NCBI GenBank assembly: GCA_937925635.1
Contig: CALALX010000012.1
Coordinates: forward strand, 1 to 14,807
Reading direction: 5' to 3'
Length of the DNA stretch: 14,807 nt
Origin: an uncultured Caulobacter sp.
Lineage (GTDB): Bacteria > Pseudomonadota > Alphaproteobacteria > Caulobacterales > Caulobacteraceae
Numbering within the stretch: the first letter of the stretch is position 1; every line of letters starts with the position of its first letter. The notes under the pieces were generated by a model. That model saw only the letters and a list, made by a program, of their open reading frames with translations. It searched no databases and was not told the DNA's origin. This document shows positions 6,426-12,085 of the stretch, piece after piece. The translations under genes and the position numbers were made by a program.

Positions 6426-6637
6426 TCTCGCGCCATCCCTCCCATCCGCGCGCCCTCCCGATCCCTGCGGTGGGATGTGCCGGGGGATGAGAGGGGGGTG
6501 GCGATCCCCCACAGAGCCATTCTCCCTTGGATTGAAAGGCTCCTGACGATCCCCCTCCGCATCCCACTCCAATCCTGACGACATCCCCTCGCGGGATTTC
6601 GCATCGTGCTCCCGACAAACGACATCGGGAGACGACG
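6426..6637. promoter_or_regulatory. Spacer with clustered ATCCC/GGGAT boxes upstream of the replication operon
   Basis: This gap holds nine copies of ATCCC or its complement: ATCCC at 6435, 6461, 6504, 6549, 6561 and 6583; GGGAT at 6472, 6484 and 6593. Several are 10-12 bp apart, one helical turn. Facing pairs form the dyads ATCCC-tgcggt-GGGAT (6461-6476) and ATCCCCtcgcGGGAT (6583-6597). A 9-bp direct repeat TCCTGACGA occurs at 6541 and 6573. GGGGG/CCCCC arms at 6494-6510 can form a small hairpin. I see no clear sigma-70 pair. It could be the operator array of the operon promoter or an iteron-like site. Confidence 0.45.
6609..6631 (+). promoter_or_regulatory. Inverted repeat covering the ribosome binding site of the next gene
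   Basis: CTCCCGA (6609-6615) and TCGGGAG (6625-6631) are perfect 7-bp arms around a 9-base loop. The right arm contains GGGAG, the only Shine-Dalgarno candidate, six bases before the ATG at 6638. Folded as RNA it would hide the binding site of the operon's first gene. As DNA it could equally be a protein-binding dyad. Confidence 0.5.
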
Positions 6638-6844
6638 ATGCAGCAGAAGACCTGCCTCACACAGAAGGAGCTCGCGCGGCGCTGGACAATCTCGCACCGC
6701 ACGCTCGAGCGCTGGCGATGGGCCGGGGAAGGCCCCGCCTACATGAAACTCGGCGGCCGGGTGGTCTACCGGCTCGAGGACATCCTTGCCTTCGAGAAGG
6801 ACCAGCTCACGCACACCGCCGACAGCGTTCGGGGGGCGGCATGA
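6638..6844 (+). CDS. Small HTH_17/excisionase-like DNA-binding protein, 68 aa
   Basis: Residues 6-55 match the MerR/AlpA-like HTH_17 domain: CLTQKELARRWTISHRTLER, then a GEGPAYMKLGGRVVYRLEDI wing and short final helix. Such proteins are about this size and act as excisionases or small transcription regulators. It is the first gene of the replication operon, with its Shine-Dalgarno GGGAG inside an inverted repeat. Its stop overlaps the next ATG by four bases (ATGA). The role, excision factor or operon regulator, cannot be decided from sequence. Distance from the recombinase and its place at the head of the replication genes favour a regulator. Confidence 0.88.
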   Translation: MQQKTCLTQKELARRWTISHRTLERWRWAGEGPAYMKLGGRVVYRLEDILAFEKDQLTHTADSVRGAA

Positions 6845-7206
6845 TGGAGCGCCTTTCCACCATCCACGGCAGCCGGGTCGTGTCGATCTTCGGCGCCGCC
6901 GGTCCCGCGCTCGACGAGGTCGGGCTGTCCGCCTGGATCGCGCAGGCCGCCCCGGGCGAGGCGCTGGTCTATCACCGCGGGTTCCTCGTCGTCGACGCAA
7001 CTGGGGCCGTCTCGAACCTCACGCCCGAGCGCCAGCGCACCCTGCGCGGTGTCGCCGCCGCTGCGCTGCGCGCCGCCGAGCAGCGGCTCGTCCACCTCGT
7101 GCAGGCCCGGCTCGGCCCCGACCACTTCGCCTACATCGCCGTCGCTCGGCCCAAGCCCGGTCCCGCCGGCGCCGCCCTTTCGATGCGCCTCCTCGAGGCC
7201 GCCTGA
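6841..7206 (+). CDS. Hypothetical protein, 121 aa
   Basis: I recognise no domain. The start is the first of two adjacent ATGs, overlapping the stop of the HTH gene as ATGA; a start at 6844 is equally possible. The protein has a short beta-like N-terminus (SRVVSIFGAAG) and a conserved-looking middle APGEALVYHRGFLVV (about residues 38-52). A basic alanine-rich helix (TPERQRTLRGVAAAALRAAEQRLVHLVQARLG, about 62-93) and a strand FAYIAVARPKP follow. Its place between an HTH gene and recombination genes suggests a small replication or DNA-metabolism accessory. That is context only. Confidence 0.75.
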   Translation: MMERLSTIHGSRVVSIFGAAGPALDEVGLSAWIAQAAPGEALVYHRGFLVVDATGAVSNLTPERQRTLRGVAAAALRAAEQRLVHLVQARLGPDHFAYIAVARPKPGPAGAALSMRLLEAA

Positions 7207-7232
7207 CCCTATCCCCCATCACGGAGATCCCC

Positions 7233-7721
7233 ATGCCGTTCCCTGAGAACACCCCCTCTATCGACGAGCTGATCAAACTGCCGGCGGGCGAGATCGCCCA
7301 GCTTCCGGTCGAGCTTCTGGCCGCAATGCAGTGCGAGATCGACGCTGCCGCGAAGCAGATGAAGGCCGTCACCGCGCGCTTTTCCACTGCGCTCGAGGTC
7401 CGCTACGCCACCCGCGCCGCCGAAGCCCGCCGCGCCTGCGGCAAGGACACCGGCACCGTTCGCCTCGCCGATGGCGATTTCACTGTGGTCGCCGATCTGC
7501 CGAAGCGCGTCGAATGGGACCAGACCCGGCTCGCCGCCATGGTCGAGCGCATCCGCGCCGCGGGCGACGATCCCTCCGAATACGTCGAGATCAGCTTCAA
7601 GGTGCCCGAGCGCGCTTATGCCGCCTGGCCCGAGGCGATCCGCCAGGGCTTCGAGCCCGCCCGCACGGTGAAGACCGGCGCGCTGAAGATCGCGATCCTG
7701 CCGCAGGAGGATCACGCGTGA
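7233..7721 (+). CDS. Conserved-type phage hypothetical protein upstream of the Sak4-like gene, 162 aa
   Basis: The N-terminal half (about residues 9-70) is helical and probably coiled-coil: IDELIKLPAGEIAQLPVELL followed by AAMQCEIDAAAKQMKAVTAR and an alanine/arginine-rich stretch. The C-terminal half contains FTVVADLPKRVEWDQTRL, a helix, YVEISFKVPERAYAAWPEAI and a closing strand TGALKIAIL. I do not know a named family. Its stop overlaps the GTG of the Sak4-like gene by four bases (GTGA), so the two products are probably made in similar amounts and may act together. The start ATG follows a GGAGA at about seven bases. A role as a recombination mediator is possible, but no motif shows it. Confidence 0.8.
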   Translation: MPFPENTPSIDELIKLPAGEIAQLPVELLAAMQCEIDAAAKQMKAVTARFSTALEVRYATRAAEARRACGKDTGTVRLADGDFTVVADLPKRVEWDQTRLAAMVERIRAAGDDPSEYVEISFKVPERAYAAWPEAIRQGFEPARTVKTGALKIAILPQEDHA

Positions 7722-8608
7722 GCCTCCCCATCATCACGGCCGATCAGCGACTGGCAGAGACGCGGGGCGTCAAAGGCGTGATCTTCGGTCCCTCCGGGAT
7801 CGGCAAGACCAGCCTGCTTTGGACCCTCGAAGCCTCGACCACGCTGTTCTTCGACCTCGAGGCGGGTGACCTCGCCATCGAGGGGCTGCACATCGACGTG
7901 GTCCGGCCGCGGACCTGGAAGGAGTGTCGGGACTTCGCGGTCTTCATCGGAGGCCCGAACCCGGCGCTCCGGCCCGAACAGCCCTACAGCCAGGCGCATT
8001 TCGACGAGGTGTGCGGCCGGTTCGGCGATCCGCGCGTCCTCGCCAAATACGACACCGTTTTCATCGACTCGATCACCGTGGCGGGGCGGCTCTGCTTCCA
8101 GTGGTGCCGCGGGCAACCGGAGGCGCACTCGGAAAAGACCGGGAAACCCGATGTCCGCGGCGCCTACGGGCTGCACGGGCGCGAGATGATCGGCTGGCTG
8201 ACCCACCTCCAGCACACGCGCGGCAAGAATGTCTGGTTCGTCGGGATCCTCGACGAGAAGCTCGACGACTTCAATCGCAAGGTCTTCGTCCCGCAGATCG
8301 ACGGCTCGAAGACCGGGCTCGAGCTGCCCGGCATCGTCGATCAGGTCATCACGATGGCCAGCCTTCCGGACGAGCTGAACCGGCCACAGCGGGCTTTCGT
8401 CTGCCAGACGCTGAACCCGTGGGGCTACCCGGCCAAGGACCGCTCCGGCCGCCTCGACCTGGTCGAAGAGCCCCATCTCGGCCGGCTGATGGAGAAGATC
8501 CGCGGCCCGCTGATCCCTGCGGAACGGCGGCTGACCTATTCGCCGCCGCAGCTGCCCCCGCCGCCCGGTCCGACGGCGACCGGCTCCCATTCCTATCCCA
8601 CCAACTGA
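7718..8608 (+). CDS. Sak4-like RecA-fold ATPase (AAA_24-type phage nucleotide-binding protein), 296 aa
   Basis: Residues 21-33 contain a Walker A loop, FGPSGIGKTSLL. A Walker B strand, YDTVFIDSITVAG, follows at about 112-124, and NVWFVGILDEKLDD near 170 fits the sensor strand. This is the single-domain RecA-like pattern of phage AAA_24 ATPases, whose studied member Sak4 anneals single-stranded DNA in phage recombination. The next gene encodes a DUF669-like protein, its usual partner, which supports the assignment. The GTG start lies in a GTGA overlap with the preceding stop. An upstream in-frame extension to 7331 lies over the previous gene and reads as an arginine-rich shadow. The last 30 residues are proline-rich and probably disordered. 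Confidence 0.85.
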   Translation: MSLPIITADQRLAETRGVKGVIFGPSGIGKTSLLWTLEASTTLFFDLEAGDLAIEGLHIDVVRPRTWKECRDFAVFIGGPNPALRPEQPYSQAHFDEVCGRFGDPRVLAKYDTVFIDSITVAGRLCFQWCRGQPEAHSEKTGKPDVRGAYGLHGREMIGWLTHLQHTRGKNVWFVGILDEKLDDFNRKVFVPQIDGSKTGLELPGIVDQVITMASLPDELNRPQRAFVCQTLNPWGYPAKDRSGRLDLVEEPHLGRLMEKIRGPLIPAERRLTYSPPQLPPPPGPTATGSHSYPTN

Positions 8609-8621
8609 AAGGACCCGAGCC

Positions 8622-9227
8622 ATGTCCGGTCTCTGGAACGACTTCAACGATGCGCAGTCCAACACGAACCTCATCCCCAAGGGGACGCTCGCCAAGGTGC
8701 GGCTGACCATCCGCCCCGGCGGCTTCGACGACCCGTCGCAGGGCTGGACCGGGGGCTATGCCACCCGTGGCTCGACTGGGGCTGTCTACCTCAACGGCGA
8801 GTTCACGGTCACCGAGGGCCAATACGCCCGGCGCAAGATCTTCACCCTGATCGGTCTCTACAGCCCCAAAGGTCCGGACTGGGCCAACATGGGCCGCAGC
8901 CTCGTGCGCGGCATGCTGAACTCGGCGCGCGGGATCTCGGACAAGGACCAGTCCCCGCAGGCGCAGGCGGCGCGGCGGATCGGAGGCTTCGCCGATCTCG
9001 ACGGGATCGAGTTCGTCGCCCGGATCGACGTCGGCAGCGACGCCATGGGCGAGGAGAAGAACGAGATCCGCGCCGCGGTCACGCCCGACCATCGCGACTA
9101 TGCGCAGGTCATGGGGCTCGCTGCACAGCACGGCTACCAGCCGCCCGCGCAGACGGCGCCCCAGCAGGCGCCGGTCCAGCAGCCCGCAGCATCGCCGGTG
9201 CCGGGCCGTCCCGCATGGGCGCAGTGA
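8622..9227 (+). CDS. DUF669-like phage protein, probable single-stranded DNA-binding partner of Sak4, 201 aa
   Basis: The protein opens with SGLWNDFNDAQ and has the beta-rich run LIPKGTLAKVRLTIRPGG ... STGAVYLNGEFTVTEGQYAR ... KIFTLIGLYSPKGPDW, then MGRSLVRGMLNSARGI. This is the pattern of DUF669-type phage proteins that accompany Sak4-like ATPases and are thought to bind single-stranded DNA. Residues about 125-160 add a further conserved block (IEFVARIDVGSDAMGEEKNE). The tail from about 170 is rich in Gln, Pro and Ala and ends in WAQ. It is probably a flexible protein-interaction tail, as in bacterial SSB, although the classical acidic tip is absent. A Shine-Dalgarno-like AAAGGA lies nine bases before the ATG. 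Function is inferred from family and neighbours. Confidence 0.82.
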   Translation: MSGLWNDFNDAQSNTNLIPKGTLAKVRLTIRPGGFDDPSQGWTGGYATRGSTGAVYLNGEFTVTEGQYARRKIFTLIGLYSPKGPDWANMGRSLVRGMLNSARGISDKDQSPQAQAARRIGGFADLDGIEFVARIDVGSDAMGEEKNEIRAAVTPDHRDYAQVMGLAAQHGYQPPAQTAPQQAPVQQPAASPVPGRPAWAQ

Positions 9228-9234
9228 GGGCGCG

Positions 9235-10902
9235 ATGCTTCTCCGTCCCCGCCAGAAACTCTTCGTGGAGCGCAGCCTCGCTGCGCTCTCCGCCCGCGAC
9301 AACACGCTGGGCGTGGCGCCCACAGGCGCGGGCAAGACGATCATGCTCTCGGCCGTCACCGGCAGGATGACCGGGGACGGCGCCAAGGCCTGCGTGCTCG
9401 CGCATCGTGACGAGCTGACCAGCCAGAACCGGGCGAAGTTCGCCCGGGTCAATCCCGACATGGAGACTTCCGTCGTCGATGCCACGACCAAGTCCTGGAA
9501 CGGACAGGTCACCTTCGCCATGGCGCCGACGCTGTCACGCGCCGCCAATCTGCAGGCCATGCCGAAGCTCGATCTGCTGGTGATCGATGAGGCGCATCAC
9601 GCGGTGGCCGAGAGCTACCGCCGCATCATCGACCGGGTGCGCGATGCCAACCCGGAGGCCCGCGTCTTCGGCGTCACCGCGACGCCGAACCGGGGCGACA
9701 GGAAGGGCTTGCGCGAGGTCTTCGACAACGTCGCCGACCAGGTCCGGCTGGGCGAGCTGATCGCGTCCGGTCACCTCGTGCCTCCGCGGACCTTCGTGAT
9801 CGATGTCGGTGTGCACGACCAGCTACGCGCCGTCCGCAAGACCGCCGACGATTACGACATGGGCGCGGTCGCGGCGATCATGAACCGCGCGCCCATCACC
9901 GAGGAAGTGGTGCGGCACTGGCAGGAAAAGGCGGGCGACCGCCAGACCGTGGTCTTCTGCTCGACCGTCGCGCACGCGGTCGACGTCGCGGCAGCCTTCA
10001 ATGAGGCCGGAAACCCGGCCGCCGTCGTCCTTGGCGACATGGGCTCCACTGAGCGGAAGATGGTGCTCGAAGCCTATGCGTCCGGGGAAGTACAAGTCAT
10101 CGTCAATGTTGCGGTTCTGACCGAAGGTTGGGACCACCCGCCCACCTCCTGCGTCGTCCTGCTTCGCCCAAGCTCCTACAAGTCCACGATGATCCAGATG
10201 GTCGGGCGCGGCTTGCGCACCGTCGATCCGACCGAACATCCCGGCGTGGTGAAGACCGACTGCATCGTTCTGGATTTCGGGATCTCGAGCCTGACGCACG
10301 GAACGCTGGAGCAGGACGTCGATCTAGACGGTCGCGATCCGACACCGGGCGAAGCCCCGACGAAGACCTGTCCGGACTGCGAGGCGGAGATCCCGCTCGC
10401 GTCGCGGCAGTGCCCGATCTGCGGCCACGAATTCCAAGGCGGATCCGTGACGACGCCGCTCGAGAACGTCGTCATGTCCGAGATCGACCTTCTGAAGCGG
10501 TCGAGTTTCGTATGGGAGGATCTGTTCGGCGACGATGCAGCGCTGATGGCCAGCGGCTTCAGCGCCTGGGGCGGCGTGTTCTTCCTCGAAGGCCGCTGGC
10601 ATGCCGTGGGCGGCGCCAGAGGGCAGCCGACCTGCCTTCTCGGCGTGGGGGATCGGACGGTCTGCCTCGCGCAGGCCGACGATTGGCTGAACGAACACGA
10701 GCGCGATGAGAGCGCCTTCAAGTCGAAGCGCTGGCTGACGCAGACGCCGACCGAGAAGCAGCTGCAATACCTCTCGCCCGCGCAGCGGCAGGATTACGGG
10801 CTGACCCGCTACCGCGCCTCGGCGCTGATCACCTTCCAGTTCAACCGGCGTGACATTCGCCGGCTCGTCATGTCGGCCGCGCCCGAGCGGAGGGCGGCGT
10901 GA
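9235..10902 (+). CDS. DEAH-box superfamily 2 helicase with zinc ribbon, 555 aa
   Basis: Helicase motifs appear in order: Walker A APTGAGKT (28-35), motif Ia LAHRDEL (55-61), DEAH (118-121), VTATP (147-151), the second RecA-like domain with TVVFCSTV (238-245), NVAVLTEGWD (291-300), and motif VI QMVGRGLR (321-328). A four-cysteine zinc ribbon follows, CPDC at 379-382 and CPIC at 393-396. A C-terminal region (about 410-550) then carries W/F-rich segments and QLQYLSPAQRQDYGLTRYRA. This architecture fits phage replicative or branch-processing helicases of the RecQ/UvsW-like SF2 type. The start at 9235 follows GAGGG at six bases; an upstream extension to 9100 overlaps the DUF669-like gene. The end overlaps the next gene as GTGA. 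Confidence 0.93.
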   Translation: MLLRPRQKLFVERSLAALSARDNTLGVAPTGAGKTIMLSAVTGRMTGDGAKACVLAHRDELTSQNRAKFARVNPDMETSVVDATTKSWNGQVTFAMAPTLSRAANLQAMPKLDLLVIDEAHHAVAESYRRIIDRVRDANPEARVFGVTATPNRGDRKGLREVFDNVADQVRLGELIASGHLVPPRTFVIDVGVHDQLRAVRKTADDYDMGAVAAIMNRAPITEEVVRHWQEKAGDRQTVVFCSTVAHAVDVAAAFNEAGNPAAVVLGDMGSTERKMVLEAYASGEVQVIVNVAVLTEGWDHPPTSCVVLLRPSSYKSTMIQMVGRGLRTVDPTEHPGVVKTDCIVLDFGISSLTHGTLEQDVDLDGRDPTPGEAPTKTCPDCEAEIPLASRQCPICGHEFQGGSVTTPLENVVMSEIDLLKRSSFVWEDLFGDDAALMASGFSAWGGVFFLEGRWHAVGGARGQPTCLLGVGDRTVCLAQADDWLNEHERDESAFKSKRWLTQTPTEKQLQYLSPAQRQDYGLTRYRASALITFQFNRRDIRRLVMSAAPERRAA

Positions 10903-11327
10903 ACCATGTCGCGCAAATCCCATCCCCGCCCGCAGAGGCTCCGGATCGACCGGGCCGTGATCGGCTCTGGCATCCGCGCCCGGTGCTCTGCGCCGTTTGT
11001 ACCGCGCGCACCCGCGGCTTCGGCTGGTTCGGCCCCCACCGGCCGCGCCCAACCCGCACCCGCCGCTGGTTCTGTTCCATGGGCTGCCAGGCGGCCTTCA
11101 CCCGCAAAGCGAAAAGAGGGCTGAGAATGGTCGATTTCACCGAAGAGGAAACCCAGGCGCTGCCCGCCGTGATGCGCGCGCTTGCGCCCGAGATGGAGCG
11201 GATCGGCTGGGACCGCCCGCTGGGCCAGCTGACCCAGAACGACATGCACCGGCTGATCGCCCTGACCGTCGAGGCGTTCCGCGTCGAGATGGCAGAGATC
11301 GCCGCCGAGGCGGAGATCCCGTTCTGA
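10899..11327 (+). CDS. Small zinc-finger protein, DUF6511-like, 142 aa
   Basis: Residues 31-63 contain CAVC ... RWFCSMGC, two cysteine pairs in the spacing of a treble-clef or FCS-like zinc finger, around the aromatic-rich linker TRGFGWFGPH. Behind it (about 77-135) is a helical part, MVDFTEEETQALPAVMRALA ... MERIGWDRPLGQLTQNDMHR. Together these resemble DUF6511 proteins found in alphaproteobacterial prophages; the family name is from memory and is tentative. The start is GTG in a GTGA overlap with the helicase stop, and its own stop shares one base with the nuclease ATG. It may bind DNA or RNA as an adaptor between the helicase and the nuclease, which is inference from position. Confidence 0.8.
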   Translation: MNHVAQIPSPPAEAPDRPGRDRLWHPRPVLCAVCTARTRGFGWFGPHRPRPTRTRRWFCSMGCQAAFTRKAKRGLRMVDFTEEETQALPAVMRALAPEMERIGWDRPLGQLTQNDMHRLIALTVEAFRVEMAEIAAEAEIPF

Positions 11328-12085
11328 TGCTGGACTTCAACAAGCGCCCCGGCATCGCCGACCGGATCAATGCGGCCGTGGACGCCGCGCTCGAGGCTGA
11401 ACGTGCTGCCACGCCGCCGCGCGACTATCTCGGGGCGTCCCGGCTCGGCCATGCCTGCGAGCGCGCGCTGCAGTTCGAGTTCGCGGGTGCGCCGAAGGAC
11501 GAGGGCCAGGACTTCTCCGGCCGCTCGCTCCGGATCTTCGCGATCGGTCATCAGCTCGAGGATCTTGCCATCCGCTGGCTGCGGGCGACCGGGATCGATC
11601 TGGTGACCCAGAAGCGCGACGGCGGCCAGTTCGGCTTCTCGGTCGCGGCCGGGCGCATCCGTGGTCATGTCGACGGGATCATCGCCGCGGCCCCCGCGGC
11701 GCTGGGGCTGCGCACGCCCGCGCTCTGGGAATGCAAGACAATGAACGCGAAGAACTGGCGCGAGACGGTGGCCAAGGGCGTCACCGTCGCGAAGCCGGTC
11801 TATGCCGCGCAGATCGCGCTCTACCAGGCCTACATGGAAGCGACGGTGCCGGGCATCTCGGCCGCGCCCGCGCTGTTCACCGCGATCAACAAGGACACGG
11901 CCGAGCTGCACCACGAGCTCGTGCCCTTCGATGCCGACCTCGCGCAGCGCATGTCGGACCGGGGGGTGCGGATCCTGCGGGCGACCGATGCGGGCGAGCT
12001 TCTGCCGCGCATCGCCGCCAATCGCGACTTCTTCGAATGCCGGTTCTGCCCGTGGGCGGAACGCTGCTGGGGGCTACCGGCATGA
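11327..12085 (+). CDS. PD-(D/E)XK nuclease, Cas4/RecB-like with four Fe-S-type cysteines, 252 aa
   Basis: RecB-family nuclease motifs are present: His75 in AIGHQLED, Asp116 in RGHVDGI, then Glu135-Cys-Lys137 in LWECKTMN, and a downstream QIALYQAYM helix with Gln162 and Tyr166 of motif QxxxY. One cysteine before the core (Cys44 in GHACERALQFE) and three at the C-terminus (Cys238, Cys241, Cys247 in CRFCPWAERC) match the four-cysteine layout that binds a 4Fe-4S cluster in Cas4 and AddB. It probably trims DNA ends to make single strands for the Sak4-like annealing system. No Cas1, Cas2 or CRISPR array is nearby. Start is ATG sharing one base with the previous stop; its end overlaps the primase gene by ATGA. 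Confidence 0.9.
   Translation: MLDFNKRPGIADRINAAVDAALEAERAATPPRDYLGASRLGHACERALQFEFAGAPKDEGQDFSGRSLRIFAIGHQLEDLAIRWLRATGIDLVTQKRDGGQFGFSVAAGRIRGHVDGIIAAAPAALGLRTPALWECKTMNAKNWRETVAKGVTVAKPVYAAQIALYQAYMEATVPGISAAPALFTAINKDTAELHHELVPFDADLAQRMSDRGVRILRATDAGELLPRIAANRDFFECRFCPWAERCWGLPA

Noticed and set aside
6494..6510. Intrinsic terminator (GGGGG/CCCCC hairpin) after the 227-aa gene
   Set aside because: The stem is only 5 bp and no T tract follows.
8349..9560. 403-codon open frame on the minus strand
   Set aside because: Antisense to three genes with strong family motifs; no domain of its own.
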